Part shown: piece by piece, positions 31,573 to 41,484 of the stretch
Layout of the letters: each line of letters begins with the position of its first letter
How positions within the stretch are numbered: position 1 is the first letter of the stretch
NCBI RefSeq assembly: GCF_003478995.1
Contig: NZ_QUGI01000001.1
Coordinates: forward strand, 403,852-467,851
Source: Pseudoflavonifractor sp. AF19-9AC
GTDB taxonomy: Bacteria > Bacillota > Clostridia > Oscillospirales > Oscillospiraceae
Length of the DNA: 64,000 bases
Reading direction: 5' to 3'
Notes under the pieces: model-generated
What the model was told of the DNA's origin: nothing
Databases searched by the model: none
Seen by the model: the letters and a program-made list of their open reading frames with translations, nothing else
Position numbers and translations under genes: made by a program

Positions 31573-32814
31573 TTATTCAAACGTGCCCAGGAATAAGGGA
31601 ATGCCCGTCTCCAAGTCCACGATGCCATAGAGGAAGGGCCGGTCAAATACCAGTGTGATGCCATCCTCAGGCGGAGCACCGGCGCCATTGGCGGCAACCA
31701 CGGTGGCGGCGGCAGCCTCGGTGCCCTTCTCATTTACTTTGATCTTGGCCGCATGGATGACCTGGGAGAGGTAGTAACCCTCCGGATTGTCCCCCAGCGG
31801 GGAGAAGTCTGCCGCGCCCGGGGTAAAGGCATCCTCCAGGCCCAGGACGGCTAGAATATCCTTCAATTCTCCCTTCCACTCCGCCTCAAACTTTGGCAGA
31901 GCCAGACGGAGAAACAGCGTGTCCTCCCGCCCGGTCAGGAGTTCAGACAGTTCATTCCCTTCCAGTCCGGCCAGCCAGCTGTCCAGATCTCCGTCGGGAA
32001 GGAGAGCGAAAAAGCCCAGCCGTCCGTCGTCGTAGGGCAGCACCACGCCATGCACCCCGTCACCCTGGAGGTAGGAGAGGGTGCAGGAGCCTTTGTTTAA
32101 AAAGTCCATGGACTCGGTGTTGCCGCTGGCGTGGGAAAACTCACGTTTATAGGTGTTGTTGGGGTCAAATTCGCTGGCCCAGGTGTTTTTCAGGTACAGG
32201 GCGTTGATCAACAGGGCGGCGGTGTTCCCGTCAAAGGGCTCGGAAATAATCTGAGGAATCATCTTGTTAGTGTGTCTGGACACCCAGCCGTTGAGATCGC
32301 CCACGATGCCCGGGGCGGACAGGTCGCCCTGGAACACTTGAGCGCCAAAGATGCCGGAGCATTTGCCAATAAAGTCCTCCCGGATCTGTCCCTCCGGGTC
32401 CACCCAGATGCTGTTGGCGATGGAACACTGGGTGGAACCGTCCAGGCTCTGGTATTCCTCCATCAGCTGGGCGCACCGGGCGTTGAGTACGTCCAGGCCG
32501 CTCCCGCCGGAGAGCAGGGCCTCAAACTGAGCCAATGTCTCACCCTCTGCTCCGTTGGCCGCCATGGACAGAGCCAGAGCCACAGACAGAGGGGAGAGAA
32601 GGACACTTCCATCCTGAGCCGCCCGGGTGTCCCGGAGCAGTTCCAGCCCGAAGGCGGATAGAGCCGTGTCCACGTTTTCTGCCAACTCCGGCGGGCCGTC
32701 ATAGTTGGTGGCATAGACGTTCTGGGCGGTGAGCTCTTTGGCTGCGGAGGCGGCGGTGCAGCCAGGAAGAAGAGGCAGACAGACACAAAGCAGCAGAGCA
32801 AGCATACGTTTCAT
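31573..32814 (-). CDS. Lipoprotein serpin (serine protease inhibitor)
   Basis: A 413-aa serpin with a lipoprotein signal peptide (LPLLPGC; lipid-attached Cys19), so it is displayed on the cell surface. Serpin marks are SPLSVALALSMAANGAEGET near 74-93, NSIWVD, LLINALYLKNTWASEFDP near 203-220 and the C-terminal DRPFLYGIVD. The hinge of the reactive loop, KGTEAAAAT, matches the inhibitory consensus. Counting from it places P1 at an Ala in NGAGAPP, suggesting elastase-like targets (inference). Gut bacterial serpins inhibit host or microbial serine proteases. ATG 32814 follows AAAGGAGG. Confidence 0.95.
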   Translation of the reverse strand: MKRMLALLLCVCLPLLPGCTAASAAKELTAQNVYATNYDGPPELAENVDTALSAFGLELLRDTRAAQDGSVLLSPLSVALALSMAANGAEGETLAQFEALLSGGSGLDVLNARCAQLMEEYQSLDGSTQCSIANSIWVDPEGQIREDFIGKCSGIFGAQVFQGDLSAPGIVGDLNGWVSRHTNKMIPQIISEPFDGNTAALLINALYLKNTWASEFDPNNTYKREFSHASGNTESMDFLNKGSCTLSYLQGDGVHGVVLPYDDGRLGFFALLPDGDLDSWLAGLEGNELSELLTGREDTLFLRLALPKFEAEWKGELKDILAVLGLEDAFTPGAADFSPLGDNPEGYYLSQVIHAAKIKVNEKGTEAAAATVVAANGAGAPPEDGITLVFDRPFLYGIVDLETGIPLFLGTFE

Positions 32815-32981
32815 AAAGCAGTCCTCCTTTATATAAAGTGTGAAGCGGAACCAAGGAATGTTTCTCTAATGATCCAGACGCAAAGACGCGTGTCCGGTTG
32901 CGCATCGTTCTGATTTTTTGTTTTTGTGGAAAGGGGAGAGGAGAACGTGGAAAACTTTGTGGATTTCTGAGTGATTCATGC

Positions 32982-33010
32982 TTGACGAGGGCTTGACAAA
33001 ATGATATAAT
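32982..33010 (+). promoter_or_regulatory. Promoter of the ybxF-rpsL-rpsG-fusA operon
   Basis: TTGACG (32982-32987), a 17-nt spacer and TATAAT (33005-33010). A second TTGACA at 32993-32998 is too close to the -10 to act as its -35. Confidence 0.75.
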
Positions 33011-33089
33011 TCCAAATTGCGGTGGTAGGGGCAAGTCTGTCCTTTTACCCGATGAAACACCCCGGAACCGGGGAGAGGAGGGCACCGAA

Positions 33090-33332
33090 ATGCTTTCAGA
33101 ACTGAACACAGCAAGCAAGGTGGTCGGAGCCAAGCAGACCAAGCGTGCCCTCAGCGACGGCCGCGCCACAAAGGTCTTTCTGGCCGCCGATGCAGATCCC
33201 CGTGTGACTGAGCCTCTGGCCCGACTGGCCCAGGAGGCAGGTGCCTCGGTGGAAGAGGTCCCCTCCATGAAGGAGCTGGGTGCGGCCTGCGGCATCGCCG
33301 TGGGCAGCGCAGTGGCTGCTCTGGTGGGATAA
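33090..33332 (+). CDS. L7Ae-family ribosomal protein (YbxF-like)
   Basis: An 80-aa protein of the L7Ae/L30e family, which binds kink-turn RNA. The family marks are KQTKRALSDGRATKVFLAADADP and GAACGIAVGSAVAAL at the end. In Bacillus the homologue YbxF lies between rpoC and rpsL, the same relative position as here, which supports the assignment. It probably associates with the ribosome; the exact role is unsettled. ATG 33090 follows GAGAGGAGG. Confidence 0.9.
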   Translation: MLSELNTASKVVGAKQTKRALSDGRATKVFLAADADPRVTEPLARLAQEAGASVEEVPSMKELGAACGIAVGSAVAALVG

Positions 33333-33364
33333 CCCCACAAATCGCTGCTCAATTTTGGTTTTAG

Positions 33365-33388
33365 CAGAATAAGGCATGCCTGATTCTG
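33365..33388. repeat. 24-bp near-perfect palindrome in the rpsL leader
   Basis: The outer arms CAGAAT/ATTCTG flank the perfect palindrome AGGCATGCCT, with one A-G mismatch per side. A second hairpin, GCCCC-ACTT-GGGGC with TTTT nearby, follows at 33406-33426. Together they may form a leader controlling rpsL; the function is unknown. Confidence 0.5.
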
Positions 33389-33442
33389 TTAAAATATAGA
33401 TCATGCCCCACTTGGGGCAGCTTTTCGGAAAGGAGGAAAACC

Positions 33443-33865
33443 ATGCCTACTTTTAATCAGCTGGTCCGCAAAGGTCGTCAGCAGGTGACCTACAAGTCCA
33501 CCTCTCCCGCCCTCCAGCACGGTCTGAACACCCTGAAGAACAAGAACACCGATCTGCCCTCTCCCCAGAAGAGAGGTGTGTGCACCGCCGTTCGTACTTC
33601 CACTCCTAAGAAGCCGAACTCCGCTCTGCGTAAGATCGCCCGTGTTCGTCTGACCAACGGCTACGAGGTCACCGCCTATATCCCCGGTGTCGGACACAAC
33701 CTGCAGGAGCACTCTGTGGTCATGATTCGTGGCGGCCGTGTTAAGGACCTGCCCGGCGTTCGTTACCACATCATCCGCGGCACTCTGGATACCCAGGGCG
33801 TCAACGGCCGTATGCAGGCTCGTTCCAAGTACGGCGCCAAGCGGCCCAAGGCTGGCAAGAAGTAA
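33443..33865 (+). CDS. rpsL: Small-subunit ribosomal protein S12
   Basis: A 140-aa S12, which sits near the decoding centre. It contains [11 protein letters not shown] (with the streptomycin-site lysine of sensitive strains) and [13 protein letters not shown] (second site, also wild-type). The length and the lysine-rich end are normal. AAAGGAGG precedes ATG 33443. It is the second gene of the str-type operon. Confidence 0.99.
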   Translation: MPTFNQLVRKGRQQVTYKSTSPALQHGLNTLKNKNTDLPSPQKRGVCTAVRTSTPKKPNSALRKIARVRLTNGYEVTAYIPGVGHNLQEHSVVMIRGGRVKDLPGVRYHIIRGTLDTQGVNGRMQARSKYGAKRPKAGKK

Positions 33866-34062
33866 TTTTTCGAAGTTATTTCTCCCGGCACTCAGACAAA
33901 ATGTCTGAACTCTGAATTGCATTGTGCGTTTGCGCAAGGCAGCCCCGCCTTGCCGAGCGTTTATTCCATATATATGGGTAAACCTCGGACAGGCATTACA
34001 CGGAGCAAGCAGTTGCTTCGAGTACCTATGATTTCTAATTTTATAAGAAGGAGGGAAGCAAA
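33866..34062 (+). other. rpsL-rpsG intercistronic region
   Basis: A 197-bp gap, longer than usual between these genes. It contains a stem GCAAGGC/GCCTTGC (33934-33954) and an AT-rich stretch at 33961-33976. E. coli S7 represses its operon by binding the S12-S7 junction; whether this region acts likewise is unknown. Confidence 0.4.
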
Positions 34063-34533
34063 GTGCCCAGAAGAGGAAATGTACCCAAGCGGGAGGTTCT
34101 GCCCGATCCGCTTTACAACTCCGTCCTGGTTACCAAGCTCACCAACAGCATCATGCTGGATGGCAAGAAGGGCGTGGCGCAGAAGGTTGTCTACGGCGCC
34201 TTTGACATCATCAAGGAGAAGACCGGCAAGGAGCCCATGGAGGTTTACACCCAGGCTCTTGAGAACATCATGCCCTCCCTGGAGGTTAAGGCCCGCCGTG
34301 TGGGCGGCGCCACCTATCAGGTGCCTATCGAGGTCCGCCCCGAGCGGCGTCAGACCCTGGGTCTGCGCTGGCTGACCACTTATGCCCGCAGCCGCGGCGA
34401 GAAGACCATGAAGGAGCGCCTGGCCGGCGAGATTATGGATGCCGCCAATAACACCGGCTCTGCCGTGAAGAAGCGCGAGGACACCCATAAGATGGCCGAG
34501 TCCAACAAGGCCTTCGCTCACTACCGCTGGTAA
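34063..34533 (+). CDS. rpsG: Small-subunit ribosomal protein S7
   Basis: A 156-aa S7, the primary 16S rRNA binder that nucleates the 30S head. It starts at GTG 34063 ([19 protein letters not shown]), 7 nt after AAGGAGGG. The conserved [17 protein letters not shown] motif and the C-terminal [18 protein letters not shown] are intact. It is followed 18 bp later by fusA. Confidence 0.99.
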   Translation: MPRRGNVPKREVLPDPLYNSVLVTKLTNSIMLDGKKGVAQKVVYGAFDIIKEKTGKEPMEVYTQALENIMPSLEVKARRVGGATYQVPIEVRPERRQTLGLRWLTTYARSRGEKTMKERLAGEIMDAANNTGSAVKKREDTHKMAESNKAFAHYRW

Positions 34534-34551
34534 TCCAAAAGGAGACGAAGT

Positions 34552-36657
34552 ATGGCAAGAAAAGTTTCTTTGGAGAATACGCGCAACATTGGTATCATGG
34601 CCCACATCGACGCGGGTAAGACCACCACTACCGAGCGTATCCTCTATTATACCGGCGTCAACTACAAGATCGGCGAGACCCACGAGGGTACCGCCACCAT
34701 GGACTGGATGGCTCAGGAGCAGGAGCGTGGTATCACCATCACCTCCGCTGCTACCACCTGCTACTGGCAGGGAACCAAGAACCAGTTCCCCCAGACCCGT
34801 CTGAACATCATCGACACCCCGGGCCACGTGGACTTCACCGTTGAGGTCCAGCGTTCCCTGCGCGTGCTGGACGGCTCTGTGACCGTCATGTGCGCTAAGG
34901 GCGGTGTGGAGCCCCAGTCCGAGACCGTGTGGCGTCAGGCTGATGACTACAAGGTCCCCCGCATGATTTACGTCAACAAGATGGACATCATGGGTGCTGA
35001 CTTCTACAATGTTCTGAACATGATCCATGACCGTCTGAAGTGTAATGCGGTGCCCATCCAGTTGCCCATCGGCAAGGAAGAGACCTTCAAGGGCATCATC
35101 GACCTGGTGGAGATGGACGCGGACATCTACTACGATGACCTGGGCAAGGACATGCGCGTGGAAGCCATTCCCGAGGACATGATGGAGCTGGCTCAGGAGT
35201 ACCGCACTAAGCTGCTGGACGCCTGCGCTGACATCGACGAGGAGATCATGATGCTGGTTCTGGAGGAGCAGGAAGTTCCCCAGGATATGATCCGCCGCGC
35301 CATCCGTAAGGCTACCATCGAGAACCTGATGGTTCCCGTGACCTGCGGCACCTCTTACAAGAACAAGGGTGTGCAGAAGCTGCTGGATGCCATCGTGGAC
35401 TATATGCCCTCTCCCATTGATATTCCCGCCATCAAGGGTGTAAATCCCGATACCGAGGAAGAGGAGGAGCGTCACTCAGAGGATGAGGGTCCCTTCTCCG
35501 CTCTGGCCTTCAAGATTGCCACCGACCCCTTCGTGGGCCGTCTGTCCTTCGTGCGTGTGTATTCCGGTGTTCTGAACACCGGTACCTCCGTGCTCAACTC
35601 CACCAAGAAGCAGAAGGAGCGCATCGGCCGTATTCTGCAGATGCACGCCAACCACCGCGAGGACATCGAGTGCTGCTATTCCGGTGACATCTGTGCCGTC
35701 ATCGGCCTGAAGAACACCACCACCGGTGACACTCTGTGTGATGAGAAGCATCCCATCATTCTGGAGTCCATGGACTTCCCCGAGCCCGTAATCCGCGTGG
35801 CCATTGAGCCCAAGACCAAGGCCGGCCAGGAGAAGATGGGCATCGCCCTGATGAAGCTGGCTGAGGAGGATCCCACTTTCAAGACCTACACCGATGAGGA
35901 GACTGGTCAGACCATCATCGCCGGCATGGGCGAGCTGCACCTGGAGATCATCGTGGACCGTCTGCTCCGTGAGTACAAGGTGGAGGCCAACGTGGGCGCT
36001 CCCCAGGTTGCTTACAAGGAGACCATCAAGAAGTCCGTTGAGCAGGATACCAAGTATGCCCGTCAGTCCGGTGGTAAGGGCCAGTACGGCCACTGCCGCA
36101 TCACCGTTGAGCCCAACGAGTCCGGCAAGGGCTACGAGTTCATCAACGAGATCACCGGCGGCGTCATTCCCAAGGAGTATATCCCTGCGGTTGATGCCGG
36201 TATTCAGGGTGCCATGCAGGCCGGTGTTCTGGCTGGCTACCCCGTTGTGGACGTGAAGGTCCATCTGACCTTCGGTTCCTACCACGAGGTTGACTCCTCT
36301 GAGATGGCCTTTAAGATCGCCGGTTCCATGGCCTTCAAGGAGGCTATGCGCAAGGCTGATCCCGTCCTGCTGGAGCCCATGATGAAGGTGTCTGTCATTG
36401 CTCCCGACGAGTACCTGGGCAACGTCATCGGCGACCTGAACAGCCGCCGCGGACAGATCCAGGGTCAGGAGAGCCGTCCTGGTGCCACCCAGATCGACGC
36501 GCTGGTGCCTCTGGCCAACATGTTTGGCTATGCCACCGACCTGCGTTCCAGCACCCAGGGCCGCGGCCAGTACTCCATGGAGCCCCACAGCTATGTGGAG
36601 ATTCCCAAGAGCATTGCGGATAAGATCATCGCCCAGCGTGGCCGCAATCAGGAGTAA
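34552..36657 (+). CDS. fusA: Elongation factor G
   Basis: A 701-aa translocase GTPase. G1 is [12 protein letters not shown], switch I/G2 contains [13 protein letters not shown]3 is DTPGHVDF and G4 is NKMD. Domains II-V follow, with the domain IV tip motif in [12 protein letters not shown]. This is a canonical bacterial EF-G rather than the tetracycline-protection group. It is part of the rpsL-rpsG-fusA operon. Confidence 0.98.
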   Translation: MARKVSLENTRNIGIMAHIDAGKTTTTERILYYTGVNYKIGETHEGTATMDWMAQEQERGITITSAATTCYWQGTKNQFPQTRLNIIDTPGHVDFTVEVQRSLRVLDGSVTVMCAKGGVEPQSETVWRQADDYKVPRMIYVNKMDIMGADFYNVLNMIHDRLKCNAVPIQLPIGKEETFKGIIDLVEMDADIYYDDLGKDMRVEAIPEDMMELAQEYRTKLLDACADIDEEIMMLVLEEQEVPQDMIRRAIRKATIENLMVPVTCGTSYKNKGVQKLLDAIVDYMPSPIDIPAIKGVNPDTEEEEERHSEDEGPFSALAFKIATDPFVGRLSFVRVYSGVLNTGTSVLNSTKKQKERIGRILQMHANHREDIECCYSGDICAVIGLKNTTTGDTLCDEKHPIILESMDFPEPVIRVAIEPKTKAGQEKMGIALMKLAEEDPTFKTYTDEETGQTIIAGMGELHLEIIVDRLLREYKVEANVGAPQVAYKETIKKSVEQDTKYARQSGGKGQYGHCRITVEPNESGKGYEFINEITGGVIPKEYIPAVDAGIQGAMQAGVLAGYPVVDVKVHLTFGSYHEVDSSEMAFKIAGSMAFKEAMRKADPVLLEPMMKVSVIAPDEYLGNVIGDLNSRRGQIQGQESRPGATQIDALVPLANMFGYATDLRSSTQGRGQYSMEPHSYVEIPKSIADKIIAQRGRNQE

Positions 36658-36679
36658 GACTCCCTGCGGAAAAATAGGG

Positions 36680-36708
36680 TTGCAATTCCATCGGGAATAG
36701 GATAAAAT
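36680..36708 (+). promoter_or_regulatory. Promoter of tuf
   Basis: TTGCAA (36680-36685), a 17-nt spacer and TAAAAT (36703-36708). A second TATAAT at 36743-36748 has no matching -35. It lets tuf be transcribed separately from fusA. Confidence 0.6.
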
Positions 36709-36771
36709 GTTCCTGATATGACGCATCCCGGCAAAAATGGTTTATAATTGTAATATAAGGAGGAAATCCCA

Positions 36772-37974
<1,203 letters not shown>

Positions 37975-37993
37975 TTTTACGTTGCCGTTTCTC

Positions 37994-38030
37994 AAAGAGC
38001 GGGCTTCTAAGGAAGCCCGCTCTTTTTTAT
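37994..38030 (+). terminator. Terminator of tuf
   Basis: AAAGAGCGGGCTTC and GAAGCCCGCTCTTTTTT. Confidence 0.95.
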
Positions 38031-38062
38031 TGCAGGTTTCTCTGGGCTGACCGGCATTTTTC

Positions 38063-38091
38063 TTGACACAATAGGTTTATTGTGATAAACT
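38063..38091 (+). promoter_or_regulatory. Promoter of the 38.3-kb membrane protein gene
   Basis: TTGACA (38063-38068), a 17-nt spacer and TAAACT (38086-38091). The leader is about 180 nt. Two tiny overlapping frames with an AAAGGAA site lie in it (38134-38160, 8 aa; 38157-38192, 11 aa), possibly leader peptides or chance. Confidence 0.75.
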
Positions 38092-38122
38092 CAAGACAGA
38101 TTAAAGGTTTAATTGAATAAAC
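38075..38122. promoter_or_regulatory. Pair of GTTTA-N6-TAAAC operators
   Basis: GTTTA-N6-TAAAC occurs at 38075-38090 (over the -10) and at 38107-38122 (just downstream of the start point), 32 bp apart. This is a typical repressor layout. The cognate regulator is not in the window. Confidence 0.65.
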
Positions 38123-38277
38123 CAAAGGAACTTATGTTGGCGAAGCGAAAAGAGACATGAAAGCCGGTTTGCTGCAAGAAGTAAATCCTTGAATTCGATC
38201 TGACATTCGGATGAGCAGAATTGGCCGAATAGATTAAGAACGTTGCGATAAAATAATAAAAAGGACGAAAGGTTGGG

Positions 38278-38973
38278 ATGAGTATGACACTGGATCACGA
38301 AACGGCGATGTTTTCTGCACAGAAGCTCCGGCTGATGCAAAAAGGCAACATTGTAATTCTGATTTCTCTGGCAGCGATTTTGGCAAATGCAATTCTCAAC
38401 CTGGTCCTTGCATGGAACAATCCGATTGCACTTGTGCAGGGAGGCATAGGGACGATGGTGGTCTTTATGATCATCGGTGTGGTCGCTATGGCGGTAGGCA
38501 GCATCATGTATTTGGTAGGACTGTATGGAATGGGCCGGGTCCGTCCGGAGTATCAAAAGGCATTTCTGATTGAAATTGTTTTACTTATTCTGGGAATTGT
38601 TTACAATATGCTGGGCCAGGAGGGGGTTCTGGCTGAGACAGTGGATGCAATCCGAAACCTGGGGGTGTTGGTGGTCCTTTGGTTGGTGCTCCAGGGGACG
38701 CGGTGCTTGTTGGACGGCCTGGAGCAAGAGGCAGTCCTGCGGCGGGGTAAAAGAGTGTGGAAGCTGTATGTCCTGTCAGAGCTGATCAGTGTAATCCTGA
38801 TTTTTATTCCTGTGCCAGTGGAATTTGGCACCGTAACCATTACCTTTCTGGCTTTTGCGGTGGTGATTGCCATTCTGGGCATCGTGGCCGCAATCGACTA
38901 TATAGGATACCTAGGGCAGGCTGCGAGAGCCTTGGAGCAAATGGTATTCTCTGTGAATAACGAGCAGGCGTAG
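38278..38973 (+). CDS. Multi-pass membrane protein of unknown function
   Basis: A 231-aa protein with about six hydrophobic segments (about 23-46, 52-78, 94-112, 123-142, 160-178 and 183-208) joined by short charged loops. I do not recognise a family. Its GC content and codon use are lower than its neighbours, which may indicate acquisition. The start is ATG 38278 after AAAGG, or ATG 38284. It stands alone between the tuf terminator and its own terminator, behind a promoter with paired operators, so it is probably a tightly controlled, condition-specific gene. Confidence 0.75.
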   Translation: MSMTLDHETAMFSAQKLRLMQKGNIVILISLAAILANAILNLVLAWNNPIALVQGGIGTMVVFMIIGVVAMAVGSIMYLVGLYGMGRVRPEYQKAFLIEIVLLILGIVYNMLGQEGVLAETVDAIRNLGVLVVLWLVLQGTRCLLDGLEQEAVLRRGKRVWKLYVLSELISVILIFIPVPVEFGTVTITFLAFAVVIAILGIVAAIDYIGYLGQAARALEQMVFSVNNEQA

Positions 38974-38989
38974 TGTTGGTACATAGCCA

Positions 38990-39020
38990 GGGAGCAGCGG
39001 TGTTCCGCTGCTCCCTTTTT
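38990..39020 (+). terminator. Terminator of the 231-aa membrane protein gene
   Basis: GGGAGCAGCGG-TGTT-CCGCTGCTCCC followed by TTTTT. Confidence 0.95.
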
Positions 39021-39040
39021 GTAGGAAGTGAAAAAAGGGG

Positions 39041-39069
39041 TTGACAAGTGAGTATGGGATGCATATAAT
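39041..39069 (+). promoter_or_regulatory. Promoter of the T-box/trpXYZ operon
   Basis: A consensus TTGACA (39041-39046), a 17-nt spacer and TATAAT (39064-39069). Confidence 0.93.
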
Positions 39070-39094
39070 AGCACCAACAAGTAAATCCCAAAAA

Positions 39095-39355
39095 CCTATG
39101 AAGAAGATTAGTAGCCGGTGCAGCAAACCTTCAGAGAACCCTGGGTGGTGGAATCAGGGCGGGGAGCGCCTGAGTGAATGGACTTTTGAGGGCGGCTTGA
39201 ACGGGCAACCAAGTAGATGCCGACGGGTACCCACCCGTTATCCGTCGGGCACGCGTGATGGCGCGTGAAGCGAGCGGACGTGTTTACGTCAATTTGGGTG
39301 GTATCGCAGGAGTAAGGCTCTTGTCCCATGTGGGGGACAGGGGCGTTTTTTTATA
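39095..39355 (+). ncRNA. Tryptophan T-box riboswitch
   Basis: The T-box sequence AATTTGGGTGGTATCGC is at 39291-39307. Stem I elements precede it: AGAGA at 39133-39137, GGGTGGTGGAA after it, and the specifier-loop context GTGAATGGACTTTTGAG at about 39174-39190. Reading GAA-UGG-A makes UGG (Trp) the specifier. The terminator is GCTCTTGTCCC/GGGACAGGGGC with TTTTTTT (39316-39353). Uncharged tRNA-Trp would favour the antiterminator and turn on the transporter genes downstream. The base after UGG in the T-box is U, which would wobble with a G discriminator. Confidence 0.92.
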
Positions 39356-39441
39356 CTCCCAAGAAAGGCCGCCGGCACCGGCCCCTCCATCACCCACCCA
39401 AACAAATATCGGCCCAAAGGCCAATTATGGAGGTATTTCTT

Positions 39442-40491
39442 ATGAAAAAGCACAACATCGTAAAGAAACTCACTGCTCTGACCCTGTCCCTTGCCATGGC
39501 AATGACTCTGGCGGCCTGTTCGTCCGGCAGCTCCTCTTCTGGTTCTGCCTCTTCCGGAACGCCTTCTTCCGGCGGATCTTCCTCCGGGGCCTCCGGCGAT
39601 GGGTATAAGATTGCTGTGGTCCGCCAGCTGGACCACCCTTCCATGAATGAAATCCGGGATGCCATCACCGCCGAACTGGATGTCAAGGCGGATGAGCTGG
39701 GTGTGAGCATTGAATACCGGGACTTCAGCGGCAACAATGATACGTCTGCTCTTCAGCAGATTGGTGCGGAGATTATTGCCGGCGGTTATGACGCCATCAT
39801 CCCCATCGGCACCCTGGCTGCCCAGCAGATGGCCGTTTCCGCCCAGCAGACCCAGACCCCTGTCATCTACGGCACCGTCAGCTACCCCGAGGTAGCCAAG
39901 CTCACCGGAATTCCCTATGTCACCGGCACCAGCGACGCCCTGAACGTGGAGCTTATTCTGGATATGATGCTGGCGCAGAACCCTGACGTGAAGACCGTTG
40001 GCCTTCTGTACTCCACCTCTGAGCTCAACAGCGCCCCCGCCATTGAGGACGCCAAGGCCTATCTGGACAGCAAGAACATCTCCTACATTGAGAAGACCGG
40101 CAACACCTCCGACGAGATCATCGCCGCCGTCAGCTCCCTGGTGGGCCAGGTGGATGCGGTATTCACCCCCACCGATAACGTGGTTCAGGCTGCCGAGCTG
40201 GCCATTGCCCCCACTCTGATTCAGGCGGGCATTCCCCACTACGCCGGTGCCGACTCCTTCGTCCGCAACGGTGCCTTCGCCACCTGCGGCGTCAATTACA
40301 CCGATTTGGGCACTCAGACCGCTGACCTGGCCCTCCAGGTGCTTCAGACCGGCGAGTTCCCCGACTATATCACCGTCTCCGGCGATATCATCACCGTCAA
40401 CACCGAGACCGCCGCTGCTCTGGGCGCGGACTACTCCATGTTCGCTGACATGAGCGCCCAGCTGGTGGAGGTCCAGACGACCCAGGATTAA
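39442..40491 (+). CDS. trpX: Tryptophan ABC transporter substrate-binding lipoprotein
   Basis: A 349-aa lipoprotein. The signal peptide ends in LAAC (Cys25), followed by a Ser/Gly linker to about residue 53 and then the ABC_sub_bind fold (IAVVRQLDHPSMNEI at its start, YDAIIPIGTLAAQ, VFTPTDNVV). This family is encoded with an atypical permease and an ATPase and is predicted to import tryptophan when behind Trp T-boxes, as here. Start ATG 39442 follows TGGAGG. The binding residues cannot be assigned by eye. Confidence 0.93.
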   Translation: MKKHNIVKKLTALTLSLAMAMTLAACSSGSSSSGSASSGTPSSGGSSSGASGDGYKIAVVRQLDHPSMNEIRDAITAELDVKADELGVSIEYRDFSGNNDTSALQQIGAEIIAGGYDAIIPIGTLAAQQMAVSAQQTQTPVIYGTVSYPEVAKLTGIPYVTGTSDALNVELILDMMLAQNPDVKTVGLLYSTSELNSAPAIEDAKAYLDSKNISYIEKTGNTSDEIIAAVSSLVGQVDAVFTPTDNVVQAAELAIAPTLIQAGIPHYAGADSFVRNGAFATCGVNYTDLGTQTADLALQVLQTGEFPDYITVSGDIITVNTETAAALGADYSMFADMSAQLVEVQTTQD

Positions 40492-40518
40492 CCCAAGCAC
40501 CGAAAACCCAGGATCACA

Positions 40519-40548
40519 GCCATCCCTCCGCTTGAGCGGAGGGATGGC
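40519..40548 (+). promoter_or_regulatory. Intercistronic hairpin between trpX and trpY
   Basis: GCCATCCCTCCGC-TTGA-GCGGAGGGATGGC is a perfect 13-bp stem without a T-run. It probably stabilises the upstream mRNA end, so that more binding protein than permease is made (inference). Confidence 0.6.
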
Positions 40549-40574
40549 CTGTCCATTGAGAGGAGCGATTTTCC

Positions 40575-41483
40575 TTGGTTTATGTCATTCAAACGGCTCT
40601 GGAGACAGGCTTTCTCTATGCCCCTGTGGCGCTGGCTCTGTTTCTCAGCTTTTCCATTTTGAATATTGCCGATATGACCACAGATGGGGCGTTCGTACTG
40701 GGCAGCGCTGTGTCCGCCATGATGTGCCTGTCCGGCCACCCCATTCTGGCTCTGCCCGCAGGAATGCTGGCCGCCGCGGCCGCCGGTTTTATCACGGCCT
40801 TTCTTCAGACCAAACTGTCTGTGCCTTCCATTCTGGCAGGCATTATCACGAACATCGGCCTTTACAGCATCAACCTGATGGTGATGGGCAAGAGCAACCA
40901 GTCCCTGTTTATGGTGCCCACCGTCTACACCCTGGCTCAGGAGGCCGGAATTGGGGGGAGCTGGAGCAAGGTAATTGTGGCCGTCCTCATTGTGCTGGTG
41001 CTGTGCGCACTGCTGGTGCTGTTTCTGGGCACCCGGCTGGGCCTGTCTATCCGGGCCACCGGCGATAATGCGGATATGGTCCGGGCCTCCTCTATCAATC
41101 CCACCTTTACCATCACAGTGGGCCTGTGTGTATCCAACGCCATGACCGGCCTGTCCGGTGCTTTGGCCGCCCAGTCCACCACAGTGGCCGATGTCAATAA
41201 CGGCACCGGCATGGTGGTGCTGGCCCTGGCCGCCCTGGTGATTGGCGAGACCCTGATCGGCAAGGGCTCCATGGTCCGGCGGGTGCTGGGCGTGGTGGTG
41301 GGCAGCATCATCTACCGCTGCATCTATGCCGCCGCCCTGCGGTTCAATATCCCGGCCGATTATATGAAGTTGGTGTCCGCCGTGATTGTGGGCGTGGCCA
41401 TTGCTGCCCCGGCGGTCCGCCGCTGGGCCGCCTTCCAGATGAAAAAGCGCCGTGCCCTGGCGGCCAGAAAGGAGGAGAGGTGA
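40575..41483 (+). CDS. trpY: Tryptophan ABC transporter permease
   Basis: A 302-aa permease with about eight hydrophobic segments, of the branched-chain-type permease fold found next to ABC_sub_bind proteins. The conserved segment LFLSFSILNIADMTTDGAFVLGSAV (near 22-46) and GLSIRATGDNADMVRASSIN (coupling region near 155-174) match that group. It starts with TTG 40575 after GAGGAG. The stop is 1 nt before the ATPase start. It transports together with TrpX and TrpZ. Confidence 0.92.
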   Translation: MVYVIQTALETGFLYAPVALALFLSFSILNIADMTTDGAFVLGSAVSAMMCLSGHPILALPAGMLAAAAAGFITAFLQTKLSVPSILAGIITNIGLYSINLMVMGKSNQSLFMVPTVYTLAQEAGIGGSWSKVIVAVLIVLVLCALLVLFLGTRLGLSIRATGDNADMVRASSINPTFTITVGLCVSNAMTGLSGALAAQSTTVADVNNGTGMVVLALAALVIGETLIGKGSMVRRVLGVVVGSIIYRCIYAAALRFNIPADYMKLVSAVIVGVAIAAPAVRRWAAFQMKKRRALAARKEER

Positions 41484-41484
41484 A

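Noticed and set aside
32993..32998. TTGACA as the -35 of the ybxF operon
   Set aside because: Only 6 nt separate it from the TATAAT; the TTGACG at 32982-32987 has the correct 17-nt spacing.
34552..36657. Tetracycline-resistance ribosomal protection protein
   Set aside because: The gene is the canonical fusA in a str-type operon, with EF-G motifs and normal length.
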